Shown: positions 1 through 40,015, counted from the stretch's first letter. The stretch: DNA of 64,000 nucleotides from Delphinapterus leucas (GCF_002288925.2 NW_022098072.1:21993489-22057488), one strand, 5' to 3'. Notes: generated from the sequence alone by a model not told the origin. Translations and numbers: made by a program.

Positions 1-1029
1 AGTATGCCCTTATCTTTGAGTTTTATTGACAATGGTAAGTAGTTCACATTGAATTATTCAGATTCTTTTACTGAGACCCTATGCCACACATTTCTAAGAT
101 GTTTGGCTAAGGGTAAAAAAACAATTTATTGCCAAAGAGTTGTGGAAAATTAACCAACCCAGGAATCAAATCTAAAAATATGGACTCATTTTAATACGCT
201 CTAAAAAACAAAATTAATAGAATCACATCACACATTGTACTTATTTTTTGAGCTGAGTGTCTTCAAAAGAAAATGGATTCTTACCAACAAAGTAAATGAG
301 GCGGAAGAGATAATATAGACATGAAAGGGGTAGATAAAAAGCCTCCCCCAAAGCCTCCCCCCTTGTTGCTGCTTTGTTTTGAATTAGAACCTCCACGGCA
401 GAATTATCTTTGACAAAATCCTTAGAAGAAGATTTCTAGATCTGAAAGATAACAGAATAAAGGGTAGCTGAGCATGTTAAAATGGGAATAGAGCAGAGAT
501 TCTGCAGATATAACAGGATAAAAAGGAGAAACTGCATAATAAACCGAGGTAGAAAGAAAACCAAGATGGTGTTGGGCCTAAGGGTGGTGGAATGTAAAGT
601 CTTAAAGACAGAAGATTCACCTGCATGATTTGACAATCCAGGAGAGCCTACTAAGTATACTTAACGAGAAAAGGAGATCAAACTAGTATTATGGTAAATT
701 AGATGAGAAGAACTTCAACATGGAAGTTTAAGCATGGGATTAAGATACTAAGGAGATGGTTCTTCCATCTCACAATACAGTCAAAACCCAACTCTAGATA
801 AATCCAACTGTCTCTTTTTGACAATTGCCTTCAGACTGCTGGGGAAAAAAATTACATATTGCAGACTGGAACCACTATAAATTCATGGTCACCAATCTCA
901 ACAGTATTTCAATATTGCATGACAATTTCCTATTTCCCTGGAAAGCGCTCTCCCATTTTTCACATGACTACTTCAAACCTTCTCTACTTTTCTTAAAACT
1001 GCTGTCACTTCTCCTGCTCCCCATTTACC

Positions 1030-2010
1030 CTGAGCAGTGTTGTCATCTACTTCAAAGAGAAAACAGATGCCGTTAGAAGGAAACTTTCTCAACTTTTTTG
1101 GCACCAGAACTTCAAATCTTTTTTACACATTCATCCTTTTCTCCTTCCTGCAGGCAAGGTTTCCTTTTACGAATGTAAGATTAATCCCTCCCTCCAATCA
1201 TGTCAGTAATCCCTTCCCTGCTTTATGTCCCAAACTGCATTACTCATCCTCCAAGACCTGCTCTTCCTCTTAATGGTCTTTATATCAGTAAGCTAGGACT
1301 CTGGAAATTATCCTTGACTCCTTCCTCTCCAATTACCAAGTTCAGTGTATTCCACATCCTAAATATCTCCTGAACCTATTTCATTAACTATCTCCTCTGT
1401 CACCATCATCCCCAATTATTATCTGTCATCTACTGTATCTGCCTAACTGGTCTCGACCTCCAAGTGTACTTCTAACTCATTTACCACTTTGCAGCTGCCA
1501 ATCATCTTTCCAAAATGCTACTCTGATGTCACTTCCTCAATTTTACTGCCCACAGAATATAATGCAAGCTCCTTAACAGGAGCTCCTATAACCTTCTCAA
1601 GGTAATATTACCTATTATCTTCTTAGCTCCTAAGACCTTCTCATGGTTTGCTCTTGCTTACCTTTCTAATTTATTTCTAGTTACTCCACTCCTTGTATGC
1701 TTTGCATCAAGCATTTCCAGACATGCACACTCCTATTTCCTTTGCCTGGGAGACTGTTCACCCTCACTTCAACATTCGCCTGCCTAGGCCACCTCAAACT
1801 TTAAATATTATTTCCTTTTGGAGGCCTTTCCTGACTTCCTAGACTAGGTTTGGTGTCTGTGCTAGGAGCTTCCCTAACATAACATTCATTGTTCTTTGTT
1901 AATTTATCTGTATGCTCAGAAAGTAGGACTCTGTCTATTCACTGTTGTATCCCCAATACCCAGCAGAATAACTGCAGGCATCAAAAATTTTTGCTAAATA
2001 AATAGAAATA
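1030..2010 (+). repeat. L2-type LINE relic (3' part)
   Basis: Pyrimidine-rich, protein-like decayed sequence ends in the L2 signature: a CACTGTTGTATCCCCAATA-type motif, then decayed tail text before a short A-rich tail. No reading frame survives. The family is assigned by recognition only. Confidence 0.6.
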
Positions 2011-3304
2011 TAATAAATGTAAAAAGAAAAAGAAAAACAAATCATTAATAATAGATGTGCTCCTTTATCTGGTGTGGTCTAGATAAAAAGTTGCTATAGG
2101 TTTTCTTTAAAGTCAAGTATAACATTTCATGGCTTTCATAGGTAAGAATGAAATAGATACTTTTAAGTAATATTGGAAGCTGTTACAATAGAAGACAGAT
2201 TGTGATTTGATGACTCTTGTGTCTTTTGTATTGCTTCCAGGCCAGAAAGCTGTAGTTTTATTACTCCTGGAGACATCAATGTCCTATATCAAGAGAGTAG
2301 TATTGAAACAGCTAGCCTAAAGGCAGGATGGATAAATAAGAAATTTATCAAGAAGTCTTTGAGTATTACACAGACACATACACAAGGAACATATTTATAT
2401 AGACTATAAAATATTCAAAATCATTATCACTAAATAAATTTATCTATTATAGCAAAAAGAAGAGAGTATAAATATCATGAGGAAAATGACTTCAATACAT
2501 GCTCAGTTGTCTTTAAAATTTTTTTTTCTAAAGAAAAAAAGTCAGGGCAGCTGGCCTTACAATAATGAGAAAAGATATTGATAACTAGTCTGTAAAAAAA
2601 AAAAAAAAAAGTGCCTGAAATGTTCATTCAAGGCTGGTATTCATTCTTTATTCAGAGCCTGGCTGTCAGACTTGAAAAGCAACAGAGATTACTGATGCAT
2701 TCACGGAGAACATAAATAAATTTGTTCTTAGTACAGCAATGAATAAAGGGAGGAAAAGACTTATTCTTTGTATTACAAGAGTTCTATGCCTTCTGTTTGG
2801 CTTCAGTAAGATGATTTCTATTAACTACAGTTATATGACACAATTTAGAAATACCATAATTTGATATTTCATTTTCATTAGTTCAATGCAGCAAAGCCAC
2901 CTTTAAATCCTGATATTGCATGATTAATATCCTGCATTGGTTTATTTGCACTTATTTATTAAGTAGTTAACATAGAGATCATGAATTCCAAAAGGAATTT
3001 ATTGGACTATTTAGGAGCTTTCAATAATTTATGCTTGCTTCAGTTTAGGGAGGTAGTCTTCAGAAAAATAAAAATATGGGGTCAAGATAAATGTAGTAGA
3101 GTGAAAACCAACAAAAAACCCAGCAGCGGTATGTTTACTAAAGTCAAAGTCAAAGCTATGTTTTGAAAGTCATTCATGAGAATTCCCATTAAATTAAAAC
3201 ATTTGATCAATTTTGTTCCCTGCATTAATAAATTACTTCAGAAATATTAATAACTTTCACCTTTTGGCCAGAAGGGGCGATTCTATGCTTTCCATTTCTT
3301 AAAT

Positions 3305-3345
3305 TACACACACACACACACACACACACACGCACGTGTGCGTGC
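3305..3345. repeat. (AC)n microsatellite with alternating CG/TG extension
   Basis: About thirteen CA units run directly into an alternating purine-pyrimidine stretch containing CGCACGTGTGCGTG. An E-box (CACGTG) lies at 3333-3338. Alternating purine-pyrimidine of this length can adopt Z-form DNA. Confidence 0.85.
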
Positions 3346-4593
3346 ATACACAGAGTTTTTATGAAGCTAGGACTAGTTTTATGTCAACTCTATTACTGAG
3401 ATCAGCAGAGGAAATTTTTTTAAGCAGGAGCAGTGTCTAGGAAGATATTATTTTAAGAGCCTTAGTGGACAGAACAAAAAAGATATTTCCGAACCCGCTT
3501 ACAAGAAGAGATACTGTGAGTTGCCTGTTTAAGACAAGGCCGCTGCTGTCTTGTGAGTTACCGATTTGGCAAGCTCGAGTAGTTAATAACTGTGAGGCAA
3601 AATGGCTTAAGTATCACTTGAAGAAAGCCTATAAAAGCATTAGAGAAACTGAAAAGGAATATGAACTGTAGTTGTGGTGATCTGAGAAGACTTCATGAAA
3701 ATATGGATGTGAGATTGTTGTTGAAGAAAAAGGGTAGGGCTTTTTAAAAGTGGAAACAAAGGGTAGTGTCTCATAATTTACAGAACACAACTGAAATGAA
3801 CATTTTTCTTATTTATCTTTAATACATATTTATAATATGAAAATGCTTCAGAAGTCATCTCATCTGCCCAAATAGATTATAAATTATGAAAAGTAGTAGT
3901 TATAGCTTAAAACACCTTATAAATCTGCAGCTTACAAATATCCCTTACTTAGGAAAAGTTATAGACACACTTCCTTTCCCTCCATAGTGACTGAATTTCA
4001 TCCCAAACTCCACTGCTGCTAAGTATTTTCCTCCCCTTCTTTTGTCCCACCATTATTGGGAAGGGGAAGGAACAGTGTTACAAAAAAAAAAAAGAATGTC
4101 AGAGGGACTGACAGTTTCAAGGAGGTAGAGTATATGCAGAAAATAAAGATCAAATAAATTAAGAACTAAAGAGTGTTTGTTAGATTTGGTAATATGGAGG
4201 TAAATGGGTGACTTCAACCATAACAAGTGAAGCCAATTATCTCTCCACAATATGTAATTAATTTTTTCTGACTCTATGCTTATGCACGACCTTGTGGAAC
4301 AGTAACATAATTCAATAAGAAAGAAAATAGTTATTACCCAGTAACTTTCATTCTTCTTAGGGTATTAAAATTAGCTACTGAATGATTTGCTCCAAAAGTC
4401 TCTCATCAAGGTAAGTTGAATACTAGACTGAAAAGTTATTTTGATTTTAAAATAAATACTACATGTATGGCCTCTTCAGCCTGTGGGCACTTTCTTATCT
4501 TCTAGGAATGTTCTGAAAAACAAACAAAAAAAACTATCATAAACTATTTAGGATATACACTGCCAGGCTTTACAACAGATCCACTTCTATTAT

Positions 4594-4835
4594 TATGTTT
4601 GGGACTGACATGTACACACTGCTATATTTAAAATAGATAACCAGCAAGGATCTACTGTATAGCACAGGGAACGCTGCTCGATAGTCTGCAATAACCTAAA
4701 TGGGAAAAGAATTTGAAAAAGAATAGATACATGTATGTGTATAACTGAATCACTCTGCTGTACACCTGAAACTAACACAACATTGTTAATTAACTATGCT
4801 CCAATATAAAATAAAAATTTAAAAAAAAAGACAAA
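4594..4835 (+). mobile_element. L1 3' end fragment
   Basis: This carries the standard L1 3' tail: a CTGTATAGCACAGGGAA motif, the ACCTGAAACTAACACAACATTGT motif, AATATAAAATAAAAA, and an A-rich tail. It is 5' truncated and noncoding. Confidence 0.75.
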
Positions 4836-5261
4836 AAGAAATCCTCAACCATTTCCTTTTGTATCTCCCTTAACTGCACCAATACCAGTATCATTCCCTT
4901 TTTAGTTACCTGGCCACAATTGAGCTTTACAAAAACTATCTACTAGCTACTGCCTTTTGATCATAAGCACCTTGGAAAGACAAACTTTAAATTTTGGCAT
5001 ATTTTCTGGAGTTAAGTTCAACAATATACAGTTTTGTAAGGTGGGAAGGAAACTCAAATGGCTTATCTAATCTCTTGTTCTAGGTCTAGGCAAATCTACC
5101 TAAAAGCAAATCTTTTTTTAAAGCCATTGGGAAATGTTTTTTATGTCCAAACCGTATTACTATTGGAGGACTTAGTTCATCATTCCTCTTCTACAAGGAT
5201 TACAGATCATTAGTTAGCTACCTAAAACCCCCTCAAATTAGCAGGTTACCATGACCTCATG

Positions 5262-5600
5262 TTTCAGCTATCTATTGCCACAATGCTATGCGAAATAATC
5301 CACCTCAAAACTTAGGTGTAAGACAATAAACATTTATTTTTACTCATGAATTTATAGGTCAGCTGAACAGTTCTTCTGGGCTGGGCTAATTTTAGCTACG
5401 CTTGCTCATCTGTCTACAGTCAGCCAGCAGGTGAGCTTGCAATTGGCTCATCTAAGTTGGCCTCACTTGGGATAGTTCTCTGCATAAGGTTTCTGAACTT
5501 CTAGCAGGCTCGGCTGAGCTTACTTTTTCCACATGTTTTTGGCTAAAACAAGTCTCAGGACACTCAGATTCAAAGCGGGTGGTAACAGAACCCATCTTTT
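5262..5600. repeat. Ancient LTR-like relic (possibly MaLR)
   Basis: The sequence resembles the widespread mammalian repeat with CTATTGCCACAA, CCTCAAAACTTAG, AACATTTATTTTTACTCATGAAT and repeated GGCTGGGCT-like text. Divergence is high. The exact family and orientation are not certain. Confidence 0.4.
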
Positions 5601-5999
5601 GATGGGAGTAGCGGGGATAGAGGGATCCCTCTATTGATGGGATAGAAGCAAGGATGAAGATTACAGTCACTTTTATAGTCAAACTACCAAAGCCTCATTT
5701 AGTCTTTTCTTCATACTAAATAATCTGATATTGATGCTGCTTTTCGTTCATCCCTGAATCTGGACTGTGTAAACATTAACAACTAATTTTATCATTACAA
5801 AACATAATTTCAAGAATGCTATTAAACTGAAGTCAAGATGTGCTGAAATTAGAGAGCAAGTTGAGATTTTAATTTAAGAGCATAAGGAGTTGAAAAATAC
5901 TGACTTTTGACTTTAGGAAAAAAATGACATAAAAGCTACCTTATGCACTAGACAATATGAGTCTGTACAATTAAGAGGAAATTATAGAGCTTAAGTAGT

Positions 6000-6789
6000 T
6001 TTTAAATTTTTCATTGACTATTTAGAGCCTACTTTATATTATTTGATAAACTATCAGAAAGTTTTATTCAAAGAGGTAACACCCATGAACCTTTAAAATG
6101 AACCATTTATTAAATCAGGCTGTTATTCTTAACAGTTATGTAAGTTACATGGTTTATGTCAGAGTATTTCACATGGAAAATTTTTAAACTCTTATAGGCA
6201 AGCAAAATTGTACCACACAATATATAAGTAGGAAGGGGATACTGCTAAACATTCAAATAAGGCAAGTATTTTAAAACAATAAAACAATAATTAAAAATTC
6301 AAGCATTCCTTTAAGAGAATTCAATACTACAAGCTAAATGTACTTTCTGAGTGTATTCATATAAAGGTAGTGTTTCTTCTTTTAAAACGTCAGGAAATGG
6401 AATAAGGCTCATTAACAGATACAGCTGCCCTCAAGATTTTTAATCTCAGTTGCTCTCTTTAAATTAAAATTCACAAAGTGCACAATTAAGATATATCAAA
6501 AAACTGAATCAGCTACTCTAATAACAGCTGTCCATGCTTAATACTTAGTGGTTTATTTGACCAAATGATGTCTTTTCAGGGAAAAATAAAAAAAGATAAG
6601 CCACTGTAAAACATTTAGTTTGAAATGTATGCTAATATTTTTCTTAGAAATCAAAAATTATGGAGGAAAAGGGTTATTTACCTTAAGGAAAAGAAAGCAA
6701 AACACTGGAATGACCAAACATTTTCAAAGAACAAGCACCACAAAGGACATTTGCATTCGGTTTTGTAATATTTATCAATGCATTTTTTC
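6000..6789 (-). other. WASF1: Probable WASF1 3' UTR (end not determined)
   Basis: This is AT-rich sequence directly downstream of the stop with no recognised repeat. On the minus strand, AATAAA hexamers occur at 6557-6552, 6111-6106 and 6068-6063. The last two lie about 680-730 nt after the stop and are the best candidates for the main poly(A) signal. This is inference; no transcript data are available, and a longer UTR is possible. Confidence 0.5.
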
Positions 6790-32940
<26,151 letters not shown>

Positions 32941-33462
32941 CTGTAGGAAATCAAACAATAAATTAACACTTTTCAGTTTCGACCAACACAGAGTGAGACC
33001 TTATCTTTTTCATTTAATAATAAAATATTTGCTAGTATGAAGATGGTGAAAATGGAGTCACCGGGCTAAATGAATCAAAGTTGATTTGTTAACCATTTTT
33101 ATCTTCAATTATTAGAATGTCAACATTATGTAAAATATTTTTTTTAAAAACTTACTTTCAATGTCAATTGCTTCATGGTGAATTCATAATCATCATCACT
33201 ATTATTCTCCTAAAACCGCTGATTTTACTTACTACAACTAGGGGTTTTGTTCTAGAGAGTTAGTATGAAAGGTCCTCTGTAAGGAAGTACCTAAAAGGAT
33301 TAAAGAAACTGCAAGAGTAGTATCAAAATTACACTTCCACATAAAATGTATCAGGCATTCAATAGCTCAGAAATCAGATAGTCCAAGTAGCCCTACATTC
33401 TCAATCTAATCAAAACCAACCAAATATTTAATTGATCAAATGGCTCAACCTTCTATGTATTA

Positions 33463-34550
33463 CAGTCAGTCCTCACTTCCCAGGCTTCCCATATGCACAA
33501 ATTTCAGCTTCCACAATTCGTTAAACAGTCCCCCAACAACATGGCTCCAACTTCACTTACCACAGTATACTGAGTGTGAGTAACTACATAAATACGAACT
33601 TCTTTGCTGGCACTTCACAGTTCACAGGTCACTATGTTAATAAGAGATGCACATCATTTCAGTTACCAATCACATCACTTCTTTTCAAAGTCTGTTGGTG
33701 ATAGGTCACTTCTCATCTGTTACTCAGTTCACCTACAGACAGCAAAGCATGTAGCTGGTTTACCTTCTTGCCTCCCAGTGATAAACTCATATGAAATTTT
33801 ACAAAATGGTAACTGAAAGAGGGAACTGGCCAACAAAGATAAAAGTGTGGCACAGAAAGGAAAAATGATGACACTGGAGTGAAATTCAAATTGAATATAA
33901 GTTGAATAACAGAAAAAACAGCTGATTGCAGGAATGTTGTCACTGCCACTGTTTGAGAGACACAGATATGCAGTCAGAGGAATTTAGTGAAGGTGAAATT
34001 ATTGATGTAAATGAGGAAAGTCGTTGTGACAAAAAGGAAGATGTCCCAGAAGAAGTGACAACGGCAAAAAACTTCACAATAAAGGAATTCTCGGAGATAT
34101 TTCATGACACTGAAAGTGCAAAGGATAAAGTGTTGGAAGCTGATCCAAATTTAGTAGAAAAGAGTAAGAAAATTTGCCATGGGACAGAAAAGATGCTTAC
34201 TCTACTAGCTCTGTTTTTCTAAGTTATACAAGGAGAAGGCAAAGCACTGTTCAAGCTACTCTTGGTTAAGGTTTTTACAAAGAAATAAAGCACTATAATT
34301 CTAATTGTTTCTAATGTTTCATATTACATTATACTAAATTAATATTAACTTTACTATTTTTTTCATTTCCCTATATATTTATAACCAACATAGAAGAATT
34401 TTTAATGTTTTGACAAAAATTTTTAAAGATTATGGAACAACTGTTATTTTTTCCCACTGATTATTAAGATCATTTTGTACACTTTTATCTTGTATGGTCA
34501 TCTCTTTTTCTTTTTGGTCCCACACTACCATACAAAGTGAGGACTGCCTG
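33463..34550 (+). mobile_element. Tigger-type (pogo/Tc1-mariner) DNA transposon, internally deleted
   Basis: Terminal inverted repeats CAGTCAGTCCTCACTT (33463-33478) and its complement ending ...GGACTGCCTG (34535-34550) differ at one position and are flanked by TA on both sides. At 1,088 bp it is shorter than autonomous Tigger elements. Confidence 0.8.
33926..34222 (+). pseudogene. Tigger transposase C-terminal remnant
   Basis: A 98-codon open frame has an acidic stretch, then KNFTIKEFSEIFHDTESAKD and a helix-rich end, which resembles the C-terminus of Tigger transposases. The DDE catalytic core is absent from the element. It lies antisense to WASF1 inside the upstream intron. An exapted product is unlikely but could be tested. 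Confidence 0.6.
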
Positions 34551-35809
34551 TACTTACCTACTGGTAAACAATGTTTACTGAAGGAAGGCATTTAGTATTT
34601 ACTGAGTTTTAATCACTACCAAATGGAAAGTTTTGGATAAATCTCATTGCATTTAAGTGTTACTCATCACCATTCTTTAAAAACAAACTTTTACATGAAA
34701 TCTGTCCTCTCTGACCTGTTTGCTCAGCATTCTCTGTACAATTTTAAACCTTTTTACAATTGTGCAACATGAAACAGGTAGGAAAAAAAGTATACAAAAT
34801 TGTGCAGCTCAATGATTTAAGCACCTAGCAAGCTAACATAAGAAATAAAAACCCCAGAACCGTCCCACTTTGGTCTCCTCCCCAGTCACCCTCGCTTCCT
34901 TTCTCCCCAAAGGTAACCATTATTCTGACTCTTACAATACATATTTCCTTGTTTTTCTTTATACTTTCACACCTTAAGCAGATAACTCTAAACACTGTAG
35001 TTTTGTTTTTATTGCTTTTTGAAGTTTATGTGAATAGAACCATATGATATTTATTATTATTTTGTGTCTTACCCTTTACAGTCAACATATTTGTAACATT
35101 CATCCATGTTGCTTTGTGTAACCGTAGGATGTTCATTTTCAATGCTGTAAGATATTCCACTGTATAACTACACCGCAATTTATTTACACATTCTAATGTT
35201 GCTATTATATACATGAGTGTTTCCAGTTTGAGGCTATTACGAATAACAGTACCATGAACATTCATGTACAAGTCTTACAAATGTGTCTTACTCTACACAT
35301 TTCTGTTGGAAATATACTTAGGAGAATAGCTTGGTTAAGGATATGCACAGCTTGAACTTTAGGAGACGATGTCAAACTGTTCCAAGAGCGACTGTACCAA
35401 TGTATACTCCTTTCAGCAGTGTAAGAGGCTGCTGCTGCTCCACATCCTCACAACACTCGGTACTGTTAGTTTTTAAAAATCTAGCAATTCTTGTAGGTAA
35501 ATTGTGATAACTTACTGCAGTTTTATGTTTTCCCCAGTTACTGAGAGTTTATGCGCCTTTTCACGTGTTTATCTTTTGGATTTTTCTCATCTGAGAAGTG
35601 CCTAGTCAATGCTCTTGCCCACTTTCTATTTACCATTTATTGTGTTAGGGTTGATTTGTAGGAACACTGGATATGAGCCATTTAAAGGTTATATATGATG
35701 AAAACATCTTCTCTTGTGTCACTTGCTATTTCATTCTCTTGATGTCTTTTATGAGAAAGTGATGGAATTTATCACTCTTTTAGGTTTAGTATGAAAGCAT
35801 AGGTTTTTA

Positions 35810-38289
35810 AAAATGTATTTATTTATTATTATTATTATTTACATCTTTATTGTAGTATAATTGCTTTACAATGGTGTGTTAGTTTCTGCTTTATAACAAA
35901 GTGAATCAGTTATACATATATATATGTTCCCATATCTCTTCTCTCTTGCATCTCCCTCCCTCCCACCCTCCCTATCACACCCCTCTAGGTGGTCACAAAG
36001 CACCGAGCTGATCTCCCTATGCTATGCGGCTGCTTCCCACTAGCTATTTTACGTTTGGTAGTGTATATATGTCCATGCCACTCTCTCGCTTTGTCACAGC
36101 TTACCCTTCCCCCTCCCCATATCCTCAAGTCCATTCTCTAGTAGGTCTGTGTCTTTATTCCTGTCTTACCCCTAGGTTCTTCATGACATTTTTTTCCCCC
36201 TTAAATTCCATATATATGTGTTAGCATACGGTATGTCTTTCTCCTTCTGACTTACTTCACTCTATATGACAGACTCTAGGTCCATCCACCACATTACAAA
36301 TAGCTCAATTTCGTTTCTTTTTATGGCTGAGTAATATTCCATGGTATATATGTGCCACATCTTCTTTATCCATTCATCCGATGATGGACACTTAGGTTGT
36401 TTCCATCTCCGGGCTATTGTAAATAGAGCTGCAATGAACATTTTGGTACATGACTCTTTTTGAATTATGGTTTTCTCAGGGTATATGACCAGTAGTGGGA
36501 TTGCTGGGTCATATCGTAGTTCTATTTGTAGTTTTTTAAGGAACCTCCATACTGCTCTCCATAGTGGCTGTACCAATTCACATTCCCACCAGCAGTGCAA
36601 GAGGGTTCCCTTTTCTCCACACCCTCTCCAGCATTTATTGTTTCTAGATTTTTTTTTTTTTTTTTTTTGCGGTACGCGGGTCCCTCACTGTTGCGGCCCC
36701 TCCCGCTGTGGAGCACAGGCCCCGGACGAGCAGAACCAGCGGCCACGGCTCACGGGCCCAGCCGCTCCACGGCACGTGGGATCTTCCCGGACCGGGGCAC
36801 GAACCCGTGTCCCCTGTATCGGCAGGCGGACTCTCAACCACTGCGCCACCCGGGAAGCCCTAATTCTAGATTGTTTGATGATGGCCTTTCTGACTGGTGT
36901 GAGATGATATCTCATTGTAGTTTTGATTTGCATTTCTCTAATGATTAATGGTGTTGAGCATTCTTTCATGTGTTTGTTGGCAGTCTGTATATCTTTTTTG
37001 GAGAAATGTCTATTTAGGTCTTCTGCCCATTTTTGGATTGGGTTGTTTGTTTGTTATTGAGCTGCATGAGCTGCTTGTAAATTTTGGAGATTAATCATTT
37101 CTCAGTTGTTTCATTTGCAAATATTTTCTCCCATTCTGAGGGTTGTCTTTTGGTCTTGTTTATGGTTTCCTTTGCTGTGCAAAAGCTTTGAAGTTTCATT
37201 AGGTCCCATTTGTTTATTTTAGTTTTTATTTCCATTTCTCTAGGAGGTGGGTCAAAAAGGATCTTGCTGTGATTTATGTCATCAGAGTGTTCTGCCTATG
37301 TTATCCTCTAAGAGTTTGATAGTTTCTGGCCTTACATTTAGGTCTTTAATCCATTTTAAGCTTATTTTTGTATATGGTGTTAGGGAGTGATCTAATCTCA
37401 TGCTTTAACATGTACCTGTCCAGTTTTCCCAGCACCACTTATTGAAGAGGCTGTCCTTTCTCCACTGTACATTCCTGCCTCCTTTATCAAAGATAAGGTG
37501 ACCATATGTGCATGGATTTATCTCTGGGCTTTCTATCCTGTTCCATTGATCTATCTTTCTGTTTTGTGCCAGTACCATACTGTTTTGATTACTGTAGCTT
37601 TGTAGTATAGTCTGAAGTCAGGGAGCCTGATTCCTCCAGCTCCGTTTTTCGTTCTCAAGATTGCTTTGGCTATTCGGGGTCTTTTGTGTTTCCATACAAA
37701 TTGTGAAATTTTTTGTTCTAGTTCTGTGAAAAATGCCAGTGGTAGTTTGATAGGGATTGCACAGAATCTGTAGATTGCTTTGGGTAGTAGAGTCATTTTC
37801 ACAATGTTGATTCTTCCAATCCAAGAACATGGTATATCTCTCCATCTATTTGTATCATCTTTAATTTCTTTCATCAGTGTCTTATAATTTTCTGCATACA
37901 GGTTTTTGCCTCCTTAGGGAGGTTTAGTCCTAGATATTTTATTCTTTTTGTTGCAATAGTAAATGGGAGTGTTTTCTTGATTTCACTTTCAGATTTTTCA
38001 TCATTAGTGTATAGGAATGCCAGAGATCTCTGTGCATTAATTTTGTATCCTGCTACTGTACCAAATTCATTGATTAGTTCTAGTAGTTTTCTGGTAGCAT
38101 CTTTAGGATTCTCTATGTACAGTATCATGTCATCTGCAAACAGTGACAGATTTACTACCTCTTTTCCGATTTGGATTCCTTTTATTTCCTCTTTTTCTCT
38201 GATTGCTGTGGCTAAAACTTCCAAAACTATGTTGAATAAGAGTGGTGAGAGTGGGCAACCTTGTCTTGTTCCTCATCTTAGTGGAAATA
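35810..38289 (-). mobile_element. 5'-truncated L1 (younger), nested in the old L1
   Basis: Flanked by a perfect 16-bp duplication AAAGCATAGGTTTTTA (35794-35809 and 38290-38305). The 3' tail is at the left, with an intact AATAAA (35851-35846 on the minus strand). It keeps ORF2 blocks with the FADD motif (38224-37874), a middle block (37874-37551) and a C-terminal block (36600-36262), frameshifted apart. It resembles the copy at 19133-26825 closely. Confidence 0.88.
36651..36860 (-). mobile_element. CHR-2-type SINE (copy F) nested in the truncated L1
   Basis: T run, reversed SINE, end CCCGGGAAGCCC. Duplicated flank TTCTAGATT on both sides. Inside the ORF2 C-terminal coding region. Confidence 0.9.
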
Positions 38290-38370
38290 AAAGCATAGGT
38301 TTTTACATCATTTTATACACTAAGATCATAAGTATGATATTATCTCTTAGCTTTGTTGTTTTGCCTTGCA

Positions 38371-38575
38371 CTTTTTTTTTTTTTCCGGTATGTGAGCCTC
38401 TCACTGTTGTGGCCTCTCCCCTTGTGGAGCACAGCTCAGGATGCGCAGGCTCAGCAGCCATGGCTCACGGGCCCAGCCAGTCCGCGGCATGTGGGATCTC
38501 CCCAGACCGGGGCACGAACCTGTGTCCCCTGCATCGGCAGGCGGACTCTCAACCACTGCGCCACCAGGGAAGCCC
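38371..38575 (-). mobile_element. CHR-2-type SINE (copy G)
   Basis: Perfect 15-bp duplication TTGCCTTGCACTTTT (38361-38375 and 38576-38590). Slightly shortened in the middle (ACAGCTCAGGATGCG). Inserted in the old L1 just beyond the truncated L1. Confidence 0.92.
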
Positions 38576-39508
38576 TTGCCTTGCACTTTTAATCTATAAT
38601 TGACATGGAATTAATTTTTGTGAATGGTGTTAGGTAGCAGTCAAGTTTCCTACATAATATTTCAACACCATTCACTGAAAAGACTGTTGTTTCCCTATTG
38701 CTCTACAGTGGCGCTTCTGTCTTAAACCAAGTTTCTATGTATTTTTAAGTCCATTTTGAGTCTAGAGCTAATCTTAGTGGAGCTTTACAGTAAGTCTTGA
38801 TATCGAATAGGGTAAGTCCTCCTACCTTGTTCTTCAAAAATGCTGTTTACTCTTGGCCCTTTGTACTTCCATGTGAATTTTAGAATCAGATTATCAGGTT
38901 ATACACACAGACACAAACACACCTATTGGGAATGTGACCAGAACTGTACTAAATCTATAGATCGTATTGGGAAGTAGGGATATCTGTACAACACTGCATA
39001 TTCCTATCCATGAATATAGTGTATCCCTCCAATTATTTCAGGTTTTTAGAATGTTTCTTAATAAAGTTTTATAATTTTCAGAATAGAAGTCACACATCCT
39101 TTGTTAGATTCATTTGTATGTATATGATTTTTTTTTACAATACTAGAAATGGCATATTTTGTTTTCTCTTTATTGTATATATAGAAAATAAGTTAATTTT
39201 TGAATATTGACTGCATATCAGGAGACTTTCCTAATCTCCACTAACCTATCTAAAATTATTTTGGTTTTTTAAAATGTATACAATCTATTATATATGATTA
39301 ATGATTGTTTATTTCTTCCTTTCTAATCTTCATTTATTTTTAATTTTTTCTTCCTTTTTTTCCCTTATTGCATTAGCTAGAACCTTTAATACAACGTGAA
39401 ATAGAGTATTATTGTCTTTTTCCTAAACCAAAAGGGAGAGCCTTCAATATTTCACAAGATGCCTGATATAGGGTTTTTGTTGTTATTGTTGCTTTGCCTT
39501 GTAGACAC

Positions 39509-39801
39509 TTTTTTTTTCCTTGAAGTATAGTTAATTTAAAATGTTGTGTTAATTTCTGCTAGACAGCACAGTGATTCAGTTATTTATATTATTTTATATA
39601 TTATATTATATATACATTCTTTTAAAAATTCTTTTCCATTATGGTTTATCACAGGATACTGAAGACAGTTCCCTGTGCTATACAGTAGGACTCTGTTGTT
39701 TATCTATTCTACATATAATAGTTAACATGTGCTAACCCCAAACACCCAGTGCCTTTCTCCCCCATCTCCCTCCCCTTTGGCAACCACAAGTCTGTTCTCC
39801 A
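39509..39801 (-). mobile_element. L1 3' end fragment nested in the old L1
   Basis: Flanked by TTGTAGACAC (39499-39508 and 39802-39811). Contains AATTTCTGCTAGACAGCA and CCCTGTGCTATACAGTAGG, the L1 3' signature on the minus strand. Confidence 0.8.
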
Positions 39802-40015
39802 TTGTAGACACCTTTTAATAGATTAAGGATGTTCCTATATATTCTTAATTTGCTAAGATTTTTAAAAAATAATGTTGATTCTATAATTTTTTCCTACATC
39901 TATTATAATTATGTGACTTTCTTCTTTTATTGTTAATGTGGTGAACTACATTGATTGATTTTTTTTATGTTAAACAGCTTTGCATCCTTGGAATAAACCC
40001 AGCCTGGTTGAGAAG

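Larger units (their letters stand above)
1..5999. other. 3' flank of WASF1, intergenic, no gene found
   Basis: No open reading frame here resembles a gene. The recognisable contents are an L2 relic (about 1030-2010), an (AC)n microsatellite (about 3305-3345), an L1 3' end (about 4594-4835) and an LTR-like relic (about 5262-5600). The remainder is unassigned AT-rich sequence. Confidence 0.6.
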
